A stretch of DNA of 64,000 nucleotides from contig JAEWAQ010000033.1 of NCBI GenBank assembly GCA_023391635.1, positions 33,226 to 97,225 of the forward strand, read 5' to 3'. A program made the position numbers and the translations under genes. The notes beneath the pieces were generated by a model, which saw only the letters and a program-made list of their open reading frames with translations, was not told the DNA's origin and ran no database searches. How positions within the stretch are numbered: the first letter of the stretch is position 1; each line of letters opens with the position of its first letter. This stretch comes from Bacillota bacterium. Its GTDB lineage: Bacteria > Bacillota > Bacilli > Paenibacillales > Paenibacillaceae. Positions 15,994-25,046 of the stretch are shown here, piece by piece.

Positions 15994-16959
15994 TTACTTG
16001 TTGCTTACATTGCCGGCCGCGTCGCGGACGACCTTCATCTGATTGGCCGGGATGTAACCCAGTTCGACTACATCGGTCTTCTGCACTTCGTCCGACAACA
16101 TATAATCAAGGAATGCTTTCACGATCTCGTTCGGCTCGCCCTTCGTGTACATGTGCTCGTACGCCCATACCGGATAAGTGCCGGCTGCTACGTTGTCCGC
16201 ATTCGCTTCGATGCCGTCAAGCTTCAGCACCTTGATGCTCTTGTCCAGATAGGATAGCGCGAGATATCCTATCGCACCTGGCGTTTCGGCAACCAGCTTG
16301 CGCACCGTACCGGAAGAATCCTCCTGGATCGACCCCGGCAAATCCTCCGTCGCGGCGCCGAGCGCGTACCGCTCGAACGTTTTGCGCGTTCCGGAGCTGG
16401 CCGGACGGTTCACGATGACGATCTTCTGATCGATGCCGCCAACGTCTTTCCAATTAGTCGTTTTGCCGGTGAAAATATCGATCAGCTGCTGCTTCGTCAA
16501 ATCGTCCACGCCGGCGTCCGGGTGAGCGACGGCTGCCATCGCGACGACGGCGACTTGGTGGTCGACGAGTTCCTTCGCCTTATCCGCATCTGCATCCTTG
16601 AATTTCTCTTCCGCGAAAATATCGGAGTTGCCGATGTCCGCCTGGCCTGCCTGCACTTGCGTCAATCCGCCGCCACTGCCGCCGCCTTGCACGGTGATCG
16701 CGATTTTGCTGTTTTCGCTGATCGCCATGAACTTCTGCGACACTTGTTCGACGAGCGGCTGCAGCGCTGTCGATCCGGCTGCCAGAATGGAACCGCTGAG
16801 CGCTTTGGGCGTTTCCGATGCGGGCTGACTGCTGGACGGCTGCTCGTTCGGGCTGTTCGACGCCGCGTTGCCCGACGTTTCCGAATTGTTGTTCTGACCG
16901 CAAGCGGCCAGCGTAAGTGCGAATACCAGTGAGAGTACGAGCAGTAAAGATTTCTTCAT
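15994..16959 (-). CDS. pstS: Phosphate-binding lipoprotein PstS
   Basis: A 321-residue phosphate receptor tethered outside the membrane. The signal peptide ends in the lipobox LAAC (Cys20), followed by a Ser/Asn/Gln-rich linker to about residue 48. Phosphate-contact segments are AAGSTALQPL, QGGGSGGGLTQVQAG and RPASSGTRKTFE. Its SD is AAAGGGG. It opens pstS-C-A-B-phoU and is preceded by PhoP-box repeats. Confidence 0.97.
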   Translation of the reverse strand: MKKSLLLVLSLVFALTLAACGQNNNSETSGNAASNSPNEQPSSSQPASETPKALSGSILAAGSTALQPLVEQVSQKFMAISENSKIAITVQGGGSGGGLTQVQAGQADIGNSDIFAEEKFKDADADKAKELVDHQVAVVAMAAVAHPDAGVDDLTKQQLIDIFTGKTTNWKDVGGIDQKIVIVNRPASSGTRKTFERYALGAATEDLPGSIQEDSSGTVRKLVAETPGAIGYLALSYLDKSIKVLKLDGIEANADNVAAGTYPVWAYEHMYTKGEPNEIVKAFLDYMLSDEVQKTDVVELGYIPANQMKVVRDAAGNVSNK

Positions 16960-17043
16960 TTGATGTTTTCCCCTTTCTTCATATGCGAATCATTGCGTAC
17001 AACTAGATTCTAGCTTCCCTGTTTCAACGCCGTATTTTCGAAA

Positions 17044-17060
17044 TGTTAACGGGATGTTAA
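17044..17060 (-). promoter_or_regulatory. PhoP box upstream of pstS
   Basis: On the minus strand TTAACA-TCCCG-TTAACA: two perfect hexamers 11 bases apart, with a weaker third one step further toward the gene. This is the direct-repeat arrangement recognised by PhoP in Bacillus. It lies about 85 bases before the pstS start and just downstream of the second pstB stop. Confidence 0.8.
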
Positions 17061-17098
17061 TTATTCCGGACGCGATGGCTGTTCACCCGAATTTTCCG

Positions 17099-17854
17099 TT
17101 ACCCGAATCTGCCGCTAATATAATCTTCCGTTCGCTGCTCGCCGGGATTCGCAAACAGCTTCTCGGTATCCGCATATTCCACGACTTCGCCGTTCAGGAA
17201 GAACACCGTCCGGTTCGAGACGCGGGCGGCCTGGTGCATGTTGTGCGTAACCATCACGATCGTATAGCGTTCCTTCAATTCTTGCGCCAGCTCTTCGATC
17301 TTCAGCGTAGAGATCGGGTCGAGCGCGGATGTCGCTTCATCCATCAACAGAATGTCCGGCTCCACGGCGAGCGCCCTGGCGATGCATAACCTTTGCTGTT
17401 GCCCGCCCGATAGGCTGAGCGCCGAACGCTTCAGATGATCCCGCACTTCCTCCCACAGCGCCGCTCCTTTCAGCGACGATTCGACGATTTCGTCCAGCTT
17501 CTGACGACTTTTGATCCCTTGCAAGCGCGGGCCGTACGCCACGTTGTCGTAGATCGATTTCGGAAAAGGATTCGGCTGCTGAAACACCATGCCCACCTTC
17601 TTCCGCAACGCTTCCACGTCCACGTCCTTGCCGTAGATGTCTTTGCCGGAAATCCGGATGCTGCCTTCCACCTGGGTCCCCTGGATCATGTCGTTCATTC
17701 GGTTAAGCGAGCGCAAGAGCGTCGACTTGCCGCAGCCGGACGGCCCGATGAATGCGGTGATCGCCTTCTCGGGAATCGGCAGCGTAATGCGCTTCAGCGC
17801 ATGGAACGTGCCGTAGAACAAGTTCAAGCGATCGATCTCGATTAGATGTTGCAT
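17099..17854 (-). CDS. pstB: Phosphate ABC transporter ATPase PstB (copy 2)
   Basis: A second PstB, 251 residues, with GPSGCGKST, LSGGQQQRLCIARAL, LLMDEATSALDP and VTHNMHQAARV. It is encoded upstream of pstS with its own PhoP box, rather than in tandem at the end of the operon as in Bacillus pstBA-pstBB. Start 17854 is chosen because the protein then begins like the family (MQHLIEIDRLNLFYG) with a GGGGGA site; the frame is open to 17902. Which of the two ATPases serves PstCA is not evident. Confidence 0.93.
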   Translation of the reverse strand: MQHLIEIDRLNLFYGTFHALKRITLPIPEKAITAFIGPSGCGKSTLLRSLNRMNDMIQGTQVEGSIRISGKDIYGKDVDVEALRKKVGMVFQQPNPFPKSIYDNVAYGPRLQGIKSRQKLDEIVESSLKGAALWEEVRDHLKRSALSLSGGQQQRLCIARALAVEPDILLMDEATSALDPISTLKIEELAQELKERYTIVMVTHNMHQAARVSNRTVFFLNGEVVEYADTEKLFANPGEQRTEDYISGRFG

Positions 17855-17944
17855 GAGCTGAGTGTCCCCCTGTCGCATGGAGTCTGTCGATTGTTCATGC
17901 AACAGGAAGTATACAAGAGGAGTATTAAGCGGAGGCGCGAGGTT

Positions 17945-17961
17945 TGTTAACGCGGTGTAAA
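17945..17961 (-). promoter_or_regulatory. PhoP box upstream of the second pstB
   Basis: On the minus strand TTTACA-CCGCG-TTAACA, 11-base spacing, about 90 bases before the start. It lies just beyond the stop of the CBS signalling gene, so the second pstB has its own Pho-type promoter region. Confidence 0.75.
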
Positions 17962-17977
17962 TTGCGGAAGGTCTCCG

Positions 17978-19144
17978 CTAGCGCTCTACCCCGTTCGAGG
18001 CGTTGATCTGGTCGATGAGCACGCCGAATTCCTCGCATACTTGCGCCGAGATGTCCGTCGCTTCGCGCACGGAGACGGCCAGCCGTTCCGCCGCATTGCG
18101 GCTTCGTTCCGTAGATTGCCATAACTCGTCGAATGTGCTTTCCGACTTGCGCACTTGCGCGATGCCGGCATCGGCGCCTTGCTTCCCTTCACGTACAAGA
18201 GAGACGGAGTCCGCCACCGCTTCCGCCATCATCTTCAGCAGCCGATTGATCTGCCCGGCCGAACGTTTCGTCTCATCTGCCAGGCTGCGCACTTGCTCCG
18301 CGACGACGCCGAATCCCCTGCCGTGCTCGCCGGCGCGCGCAGCCTCGATCGCCGCGTTGACCGCAAGCAGTTGGCATTGGTCGGCCAGATCGGCAATCAG
18401 CTTGACGATCTGATCGGCGGACGCCGTACGCTCCATGAGTTGTCCCGACGACGATTCTTGCCGGTCCGCATGTTCGGTCCACTGCCGGAACAACCGCAGC
18501 ATCTCCGCCAATTCCGCACGTCCCCGCTCGGTCAAACGATCCATCCGTTCGCTTCGATGCCGGCTGTCCTCCGCCGATGCAGCCATTCCTTCTATCGCCC
18601 GATGGATGTCCGCGAATCTCGTTTCGGCGCCGCGCACCGTCCGGATTTGCCGTTCGGCAGCGTCATGCTGAAGATGACGGGATAGGTGCAAGACGTCGCT
18701 GACCGTCAGCATGCCGCTGAGCCGCTCCCGATCGGTGACGAGCACCGAGTCGTAGAAAGTATCGTCGTCACGGGACAGCGTACGGTCGATCAATTCCTGA
18801 GGCCCGATGCGCTTATCCACGATCAGCGGATTCCGTACCATGATCCCGCCGATCGTCTTATGGCTGAACAGGGACATCCCGTACAATGAGCCGAGCTGAC
18901 GATAAAATCGATCCTTCATCAGAATGCCGACCGGCCGCTCTTGCTCGTCGCATACCGCGACACAATCGAGCTCCGAGCGGCTGCGGAACAGAACGAGCAA
19001 GTCCTCGCACGACATTTCGGCGCTTACGGCCGGACATGGCCGGATCCGGCCGTCGATGCGGACGGCTGGCAGTTGATTTCCAATTTCCTCCAGACCGATC
19101 GCCTGCATGAGTGCGTTTTGTTTTTCCATTGTCGATACGCTCAT
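17978..19144 (-). CDS. Soluble CBS-pair / methyl-accepting chemotaxis-type signalling protein
   Basis: A 388-residue protein without signal peptide or membrane helix. A CBS pair spans about 30-155 (RPVGILMKDRFYRQL, IGGIMVRNPLIVD). A chemoreceptor cytoplasmic domain spans about 165-380; its hairpin tip is recognisable (LLAVNAAIEAARAGEHGRGF, then VVAEQVRSLADET). CBS pairs usually bind adenine nucleotides, so this could report energy or phosphate state to CheA/CheW. The CBS part is clearly related to that in the GGDEF protein (RPVGLLMKDKLHRML there). The SD is GGGGGA, 8 bases upstream. A PhoP-box-like repeat lies upstream. Confidence 0.88.
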   Translation of the reverse strand: MSVSTMEKQNALMQAIGLEEIGNQLPAVRIDGRIRPCPAVSAEMSCEDLLVLFRSRSELDCVAVCDEQERPVGILMKDRFYRQLGSLYGMSLFSHKTIGGIMVRNPLIVDKRIGPQELIDRTLSRDDDTFYDSVLVTDRERLSGMLTVSDVLHLSRHLQHDAAERQIRTVRGAETRFADIHRAIEGMAASAEDSRHRSERMDRLTERGRAELAEMLRLFRQWTEHADRQESSSGQLMERTASADQIVKLIADLADQCQLLAVNAAIEAARAGEHGRGFGVVAEQVRSLADETKRSAGQINRLLKMMAEAVADSVSLVREGKQGADAGIAQVRKSESTFDELWQSTERSRNAAERLAVSVREATDISAQVCEEFGVLIDQINASNGVER

Positions 19145-19194
19145 CTTCTCATCCCCCGCTAGCCTTCAATGTTATGATCAGCATATCAGCGTCT

Positions 19195-19233
19195 TGTCAA
19201 CTCGCGATTCAGCGAATGTAAACCTTGTGTAAG
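19195..19233 (-). promoter_or_regulatory. Promoter with PhoP-box-like repeat upstream of the CBS signalling gene
   Basis: On the minus strand CTTACA (19228-19233) and TTTACA (19217-19222) are 11 bases apart. Further downstream TTGACA (19195-19200) is followed 18 bases later by CATAAC, a possible -35/-10. The repeats therefore sit just upstream of -35, a position for an activator. Each hexamer is close to TTAACA/TTTACA but the first has a C at its first base. Confidence 0.55.
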
Positions 19234-19271
19234 GTTGCGCAATCGTCCCGGTTCAAGGTTTGTCCGCAACG

Positions 19272-19320
19272 AAAAGACCGGTTCCGAACCGCTGCTGCTG
19301 CGGCTCGGAACCGATCTTTT
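19272..19320. terminator. Strong bidirectional terminator after the yhcH-like gene
   Basis: AAAAGACCGGTTCCGA and TCGGAACCGATCTTTT form a 16-base stem with one mismatch, plus an inner CCGC/GCGG stem. T-runs occur on both strands. It separates the carbohydrate operon from the promoter of the CBS signalling gene. Confidence 0.9.
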
Positions 19321-19396
19321 CCTGCTTTATGGCGCGTACGGATCACTCACGAAGAGGCGCTCTACGCCGATCGCGGCGGTCGTCCCGTGGATCTCT

Positions 19397-19960
19397 CTAA
19401 CCTTCCGCCCACAAGCTCCGATGGATTTTCACGACGACCTTCTTCACCTTCACGGAGTGCTCAACTTGACAGCAGGGGCGATGGATATCGTTCGGGAAGA
19501 ACACGGCGAACATGCCCGGCTGCATCACGAGCGAGCATTCCTTCTCCGGCGCGATCGCGTAGAACGCGACATCCTTATCCGCCAAAAGATCTTGGGCGGG
19601 CTCCAGCCCATCCGAGAGACGCAGCACGCCGATGCGCTCTTCGCCGCGAATCAGGCACTGGATGTCGGCATACGACTGGTGCGCTTCCGGTCTACGCTGC
19701 TCGGCAGGCTCCGTGTCGATCTCCTGCACGAGCGCGTACATCGAATCTCCCTCAATCGGATATTTGCCCGGCGGCAAGCTCTCCGCGTCGCAATCCCGAA
19801 TATAAGCCAGCCCGCGGCATACGGCGGGCGGGAACAGCGCACTCTCGTTTTCCCAATTCTGCAAATCGCCTACGATCAATGGAAACATCCCCTGTTCTGA
19901 GCTTTCGGCTGTATGGTTGTCTCCATATGCATTCGCCGCGGCGCTTGCATTTTCCTCCAT
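19397..19960 (-). CDS. YhcH/YjgK/YiaL family protein
   Basis: A cupin-like protein of the family that includes EbgC and YhcH, associated with sugar catabolism. Typical segments are MFPLIVGDLQNWE, GKYPIEGDSMYALVQE, EAHQSYADIQ (metal-ligand His/Glu region) and MFAVFFPNDIHRPC (second metal His). The frame gives 187 residues; the family normally begins at MFPLIVGDL (ATG at 19888), so the first 24 residues may not be translated. Neither start has a convincing SD. It is the last gene of the ABC importer operon, so it probably acts on the imported sugar. Confidence 0.85.
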   Translation of the reverse strand: MEENASAAANAYGDNHTAESSEQGMFPLIVGDLQNWENESALFPPAVCRGLAYIRDCDAESLPPGKYPIEGDSMYALVQEIDTEPAEQRRPEAHQSYADIQCLIRGEERIGVLRLSDGLEPAQDLLADKDVAFYAIAPEKECSLVMQPGMFAVFFPNDIHRPCCQVEHSVKVKKVVVKIHRSLWAEG

Positions 19961-19974
19961 CGTCCGACAATTTG

Positions 19975-22332
19975 TCAGGAACTTCGGCTCTGCTCCCGGT
20001 AATGGCTCGGCGTGACGCCCTCAAGCTTCTTGAAGATGCGATTGAAATAGCTGTGCTGGTAACCGACCTGTTCGGCGATCGCCTGAATTTTCATCTCCGA
20101 CTCGCGCAGCAGCTCCTTCGCCTTCTCCATCCGCAGCTCCGTCAAATAATCGATGAAATTGGTGCCGGCGACCTGCTTGAAAGACTTGCTCAAATAGAAC
20201 GGGTTCGTGCCGACGTTCTCAGCGCATTGCTCCAGCGAAACGTCTTGCATATAGTGCTGCTCCAAGTACAGCATCGCCGCATCGATCAGCCGCTTCGCAT
20301 GGGTATCGTTGCGCAGGCTCATCTCTTGCAGGAACGGCCCGATGACCGTCTCTTCGAACCAAGCCAGCATATGCTTCGTCTCGCGAATCTGGGCCAGCTG
20401 TTCGTACAAGTTCGTGCCGTTGTACAGTCGGTTCGGATGGATGCCGCACTGCATGACGGCCCGCTGAATTGCCCCGAGCAGGTGCATCACGCCTTGCTGG
20501 ACGTCCCATTCCTTGGCGCCGTGGCCGGCCAGTTCGTCCAGGAATATTTCCAAGTGCTCTTGCGAAGCCGAAGCATTGCCGGCCCGAATCGCCTGAATCA
20601 ACTCCCTCTCCCGCGCGAACGGGTACCCGACCTCGTGCAGCTCCCGACGCTCAACGACCCAATCCGCCAGGTCGATCCGTTGGTTCTCGTTGGCGTAATC
20701 GCGGTAGGCGGCCGCTTGCTTCGCCGCCTCGAAAGCAGGCGGCACATCCGAGATGCGCTCCGTCGCCTCGCCGATGACGATCGTTACCCTCATGTTCAAC
20801 ATGCGGTTGATCGTCTGCGTCAGATCATCCGCGTATGCCGTCAAACCAGCACGGTCGTCTTCGCCGAGCGGTACGATCAACAGCAGTCCTGCCGTCAAAT
20901 CATGGAAATTGATCGCGTGACCTTGGCTGAAGTGCTGATCGGCGAGCTCGCCGATCAGATTAGCGGCGGCGAACGTGACGAGCGCTTCGTCGCCCCGCCT
21001 GAATTTGCCGTCCTGGTCGTTCATGCCCGACAAGCGAAAGTACAGAATGAAGAACCGGTGATCGTCCACCGTCCACTTGTAGCGCGTCATCATTTTACGC
21101 AGGTCATGCTCGGTATAGGCGTACAGATAGCCCTGCAGCAACTGGTGCAGGAAGCTCTCCCGCACGCGAGGCAGCTGTTCCGACAGCCGGGCATACAGTT
21201 CGTTGCTCTGCGTGTGCAACTGCTGCCATTGCCGCTCGAACAGCTTGAATTCATCGTCGCGTTCGCCCGGCGCCGCCTTCTCCCCGAGCACGTGCATCAT
21301 GCGCCGCACCGGCGAATAGATGCTGCGGGAAGCGAGCCAGGCGAGCACGGCCGCGAGCAGCAGCGCGGAGGCGCTGATCGTCACGATCATCTTGGAGGCG
21401 AACACGACCGGTGCGGTAATGCTGGAGATCGGCGCGGCCGATACGTACCGCCAGCTGCTGGCGATGCGGGAGAATCCGCCGTAGGATACCGTGTACATGG
21501 CGCCGTCCCACTGGAAGAAGAACGAGTCGCGCTCTTGACCGCTCGCCGCTATCCGCGCATTCAGTGCAGTGATGAACGGCGATTCCGGAGAATGTCGACT
21601 CGCGGATACGAACAGATCGCCGCCGGAATCCGTCTGCATGAGATACGTCTCGCCATCGTTGTAAGGCATCATCGTGCGGAGCATGGCCCCGACCTTGTCC
21701 CGGTCGAGCTGTACGACCAAAGCCCCGAACGGCTGCAGGCTGCCGCCGGGAATATGATGCACCAGCGTGAGCGCCTTGTCGTCCGGCTTGGCGGCATTCA
21801 GCGACCATTGCGTCCAATAGGTCGTATGCTTGGAAGCGACGAGCGGATCGTAAAGCTTCGCCGCATCCGCCTTGTCCAGCACGTTGTATTCCGGGTCAAA
21901 AATCAAATGCTGCTTGTCGCCGAGATACAGCTCGACACGCTTGATCATCGTGCTCGAGCCCTGCATGACAAGCAGCGTCTTTGTAATATCGCGGGTCCGT
22001 TCGAAATCCTTGACGAAATTGTGCCCGTTCAGCGAATAATCGAACTTCGAATCGAACGCCCAATGGGACAGCATGAGCTCCAGGTTCGACAGCTGTTCGT
22101 CCATATCCTGCGCGCGCTGCTCGATCTGCTTGTTGTGCATCCGGTTCAGATCGGATTCCAGGCTGCCGACGGCCGTCGCGTAGACGAGCACGCCGGTGAT
22201 GAGCCCGGGAATCCCGGACACCAGGAGGATCATGATCAGACTGCGCCGGTAAAACCTGCCCTTCCTGCCCGGCCCGCGCAGCCATCGGACCAGCTTGCCC
22301 AATCGGAGCTTCTCCGTCATCCTCCCGTTCAC
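19975..22332 (-). CDS. Membrane-bound AraC-family sensor-regulator
   Basis: A 785-residue one-component regulator of the YesS type. TM1 (31-53) and TM2 (about 308-334) bracket an extracellular sensor of about 250 residues. The cytoplasmic part ends in two helix-turn-helix motifs over the last 95 residues (VSLEQCAENVGTNPFYLSKSF; IQAIAEQVGYQHSYFNRIFKK). The GTG at 22332 has GGGAAGAGGA upstream. It is encoded just after the solute-binding lipoprotein gene, so it probably senses the same sugar outside the cell and activates the operon. Confidence 0.92.
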   Translation of the reverse strand: MNGRMTEKLRLGKLVRWLRGPGRKGRFYRRSLIMILLVSGIPGLITGVLVYATAVGSLESDLNRMHNKQIEQRAQDMDEQLSNLELMLSHWAFDSKFDYSLNGHNFVKDFERTRDITKTLLVMQGSSTMIKRVELYLGDKQHLIFDPEYNVLDKADAAKLYDPLVASKHTTYWTQWSLNAAKPDDKALTLVHHIPGGSLQPFGALVVQLDRDKVGAMLRTMMPYNDGETYLMQTDSGGDLFVSASRHSPESPFITALNARIAASGQERDSFFFQWDGAMYTVSYGGFSRIASSWRYVSAAPISSITAPVVFASKMIVTISASALLLAAVLAWLASRSIYSPVRRMMHVLGEKAAPGERDDEFKLFERQWQQLHTQSNELYARLSEQLPRVRESFLHQLLQGYLYAYTEHDLRKMMTRYKWTVDDHRFFILYFRLSGMNDQDGKFRRGDEALVTFAAANLIGELADQHFSQGHAINFHDLTAGLLLIVPLGEDDRAGLTAYADDLTQTINRMLNMRVTIVIGEATERISDVPPAFEAAKQAAAYRDYANENQRIDLADWVVERRELHEVGYPFARERELIQAIRAGNASASQEHLEIFLDELAGHGAKEWDVQQGVMHLLGAIQRAVMQCGIHPNRLYNGTNLYEQLAQIRETKHMLAWFEETVIGPFLQEMSLRNDTHAKRLIDAAMLYLEQHYMQDVSLEQCAENVGTNPFYLSKSFKQVAGTNFIDYLTELRMEKAKELLRESEMKIQAIAEQVGYQHSYFNRIFKKLEGVTPSHYREQSRSS

Positions 22333-22418
22333 CGTCCTCTTCCCGTTTCGCCATGCACGACAAGTGGCGCCGACGGTTTCCGCGGTCTCCCGACCCGAAG
22401 CCGCCGGCGCGCCTTCCG

Positions 22419-24032
22419 CTACTTCCTCGCCGCCGCGTACAGCTTATTCATTTCGTCCATCAGATCGTTGCCTCCGCTCTTCTTCCACACTTCCAGCGCT
22501 TCCTGGAATCCCGCTTCGTCAATTTGGCCGACGATGAACTTGATGCGGGCATCGTTGATGATGTTGTCGAGCTGCGGCCCCTTCTGCGAATACACTTCCG
22601 AGATGAACGGCTCGGCCGGATTCGCCACGACGAACTGTTCGTTATCGAGCTGTACTTGCGTCTGTTTCTTGCGCAGCTCGGTCTGCTTCACCAAAAGTCC
22701 CTTCGCCACCGGAATGAACGTCAGCATCTGGTTCAGCCCTTCGACTTCGGACTCCAGCAGCACGGTGTCCTTCGACGGAACGGCAGCGCCGTCTTCTACC
22801 GTGTAGTGCGTACCTTCCAGCCCGAATGTGAGCAGGGTCTCCAAGTCAGGCTCGTTCATCTGGTCGATGAAAGCGAGGACGCGCTTCAATTCTTCTTCGG
22901 TCTTGACCGTCGATTTCGGGAATGCCAGCATACCGGCGAAGCCCGACGTCGGAAGCGCGTGCAGCTGACCGTCGCTGCCTTTGACGCCGCCGATGACGTC
23001 CATGTAATGAATGTCGGGATTATCCTTGCCTTCCTTGGCGAGCGCGGCATGGATCTTGTCGTCGAGCCGTGCTGCGCCGTCGGCGACGTCGACGATGACG
23101 CCCGCTTGGTTGTTGACGATCGGGTCGTTCCACTTGGCGCTGTCGAATACGGCGAAATCCTGGTTGATCAGCTTCTCGTCGTACAGCTTCTTCATGAATT
23201 TGAGCGCTTCCAAGTATTCCGGCGTAAGCGCCTCATGCACGAGCTTGCCGTCACGTTCCCCCCACTTGTTCGGCGAGCCGAACCACAGCTTCATAATGTC
23301 GAAGCCGCTCGCCCATCCGCCGGTCCACTTGACGAGCACCATGCCGTACGTGTCCGCCTTGTTGTTGCCGTCCGGGTCCTGTTCTTTAAACGCTTTCAGC
23401 ATATTGTAGAAATCGTCCACCGTCTGCGGCGTCTGCAGTCCGACTTTGTCGAGCCAGTCTTTGCGGAACACGATGCCGTTGCGTCCCAATGCCCTGCCCC
23501 GATAGACGCCATAGTTGGCCCCTTCGACCGAGGAGTTGTTCAGGATAACCGGGCTCGATTGCTTCAAGTATTCGTAATCTTGCAAGTAAGACCCGACATC
23601 CCAGAACGCGCCGGATTTGGCCGCGTTGACGAAGCTCGAAGACTTCACGTCCGGCACATAGATAATCGAAGGCAAATTGCCGGATGCAAGCGTAATATTG
23701 AATTTGTCGGTGTAGGAGGCGTTCGGTACCCACTCCAGGTGAATCTTCGTATTTGTGCGCTTCTCCAATTCGGCGACGACCGGACTGCCGTCCTTCGGAT
23801 AGTTCGTCTTGAAGATCGGCAGCATGATGTCAAGCTTCAGCGGTTCTTCCGCCTTCGGCGATTCGCTGGACGGTGCAGGTGAGCTATTGCTTGCGCTCGC
23901 GCTCGGCTGCGAAGCCGACGGGCTGCCCCCCGCGTCCTTGTTGTTGCCCGCACACCCTGCGAGGACCGCCGCGACGAGGGCAATGACCACAAGCAGAGCG
24001 CCAAGCCGTTTCCATTGCGATTGACTGTTCAT
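22419..24032 (-). CDS. Carbohydrate ABC transporter solute-binding lipoprotein
   Basis: A 537-residue extracellular lipoprotein (signal peptide 1-26, lipobox LAGC, Cys27) of the LplA/YtcQ-like large sugar-binding group. A Ser/Pro-rich linker (about 35-65) precedes the two-lobed fold; tryptophans (KWTGGWASGFD, KLWFGSPNKWG) are likely sugar-stacking residues. The start at 24032 has GGGAGG 12 bases upstream. Substrate cannot be read from sequence; paenibacilli usually import plant oligosaccharides with such systems. Confidence 0.92.
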   Translation of the reverse strand: MNSQSQWKRLGALLVVIALVAAVLAGCAGNNKDAGGSPSASQPSASASNSSPAPSSESPKAEEPLKLDIMLPIFKTNYPKDGSPVVAELEKRTNTKIHLEWVPNASYTDKFNITLASGNLPSIIYVPDVKSSSFVNAAKSGAFWDVGSYLQDYEYLKQSSPVILNNSSVEGANYGVYRGRALGRNGIVFRKDWLDKVGLQTPQTVDDFYNMLKAFKEQDPDGNNKADTYGMVLVKWTGGWASGFDIMKLWFGSPNKWGERDGKLVHEALTPEYLEALKFMKKLYDEKLINQDFAVFDSAKWNDPIVNNQAGVIVDVADGAARLDDKIHAALAKEGKDNPDIHYMDVIGGVKGSDGQLHALPTSGFAGMLAFPKSTVKTEEELKRVLAFIDQMNEPDLETLLTFGLEGTHYTVEDGAAVPSKDTVLLESEVEGLNQMLTFIPVAKGLLVKQTELRKKQTQVQLDNEQFVVANPAEPFISEVYSQKGPQLDNIINDARIKFIVGQIDEAGFQEALEVWKKSGGNDLMDEMNKLYAAARK

Positions 24033-24145
24033 GAAACATGAAGCCTCCCTTGAATTATTGTATCGTAAAACCGGCCGCCGATGTGCGCAAATTTCAATAC
24101 AGCCAAGATCCATCGGAGCGCGGCGTTACTTCGGGTCGCTTGCCG

Positions 24146-25030
24146 TCAGCCTTTGATCGAGCCGATCAGCACGCCTTTGGCAAAATGCTTCTGCAGAAAC
24201 GGGTACACGCACATGATCGGGATCGTGCCGACGACGATGACCGCCATCTTGATCGATTGCTCCGGAGGCTTGACGAAGTTCGGGTCCATCGCGGACGGGT
24301 CGCCCGCCGCCGCCTGCGACAGCAGCACGATCTGGCGCAGCATGACCTGCAGCGGCCATTTGGCCGGATCGTTCATGTACAGCAGCGCCTGGAAGAAATC
24401 GTTCCAATGCCCGACGGCATAGAACAAGGCGAACGTCGCCAGTACCGGCTTGGACAGCGGCAGCACGATTCTCCACAGCAGCCCCAGCTCCGAACACCCG
24501 TCGATATGCGCCGCCTCTTCAAGCTCGCGAGGCAGCTCCTGGAAAAAATTTTTCACGATAATAAGGTTGAACGCGCTGATCGCCCCGGGCAGCATAAGCG
24601 CCCAGTACGTATCCAGCAAGTGCAGCTCGCGCACGACAAGATAGGTCGGGATCATGCCGCCGCTGAACAGAATCGAGAAGACGACCAGGTTCAGCACAAG
24701 GTTGCGTCCGTAAAGCGTCCGGCGGGCAAGCGCGTAAGCCATCGTCACCGTAAACAGCAGGTTGATCAGCGTCCCCATGGCGGTCACGTAGACCGACACG
24801 CCGACGCTGCGGACGATCGTATTCGACGAGAAGATGAATTCGTAGGCGTTCAGCGTGAACGTCTCCGGAATGAAAAACACCGGGCGCTGCGTGATTTCCG
24901 CATCCGAGGCGAACGACCCTGCGATAATATAGACGAACGGGAGGAACGAAGCCGCGGCGAATAGACCGAGCAGCACGAAGTTGAACCCGTCGAAGACGGT
25001 GCCGGATACGGTGCGGTATTGCTTTGCCAT
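24146..25030 (-). CDS. Carbohydrate ABC transporter permease (LplC/YtcP type)
   Basis: A 294-residue permease with six helices (from GLFAAASFLPFVYIIAGSF) and an EAA loop, LEEAAHIDGCSELGLLWRIV. Its partner is the next upstream gene, 16 bases away. The SD is AAGGGGG. No ATPase is encoded in the operon; such systems usually borrow a shared MsmX-type ATPase. Confidence 0.94.
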   Translation of the reverse strand: MAKQYRTVSGTVFDGFNFVLLGLFAAASFLPFVYIIAGSFASDAEITQRPVFFIPETFTLNAYEFIFSSNTIVRSVGVSVYVTAMGTLINLLFTVTMAYALARRTLYGRNLVLNLVVFSILFSGGMIPTYLVVRELHLLDTYWALMLPGAISAFNLIIVKNFFQELPRELEEAAHIDGCSELGLLWRIVLPLSKPVLATFALFYAVGHWNDFFQALLYMNDPAKWPLQVMLRQIVLLSQAAAGDPSAMDPNFVKPPEQSIKMAVIVVGTIPIMCVYPFLQKHFAKGVLIGSIKG

Positions 25031-25046
25031 TTGTGCGTTCCCCCTT

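Noticed and set aside
19225..22806. A 1193-codon plus-strand open frame
   Set aside because: It lies antisense to the AraC sensor and the binding-protein gene, both with clear domains. Its translation is Arg/His/Leu-rich without any motif. GC-rich codon bias explains it.
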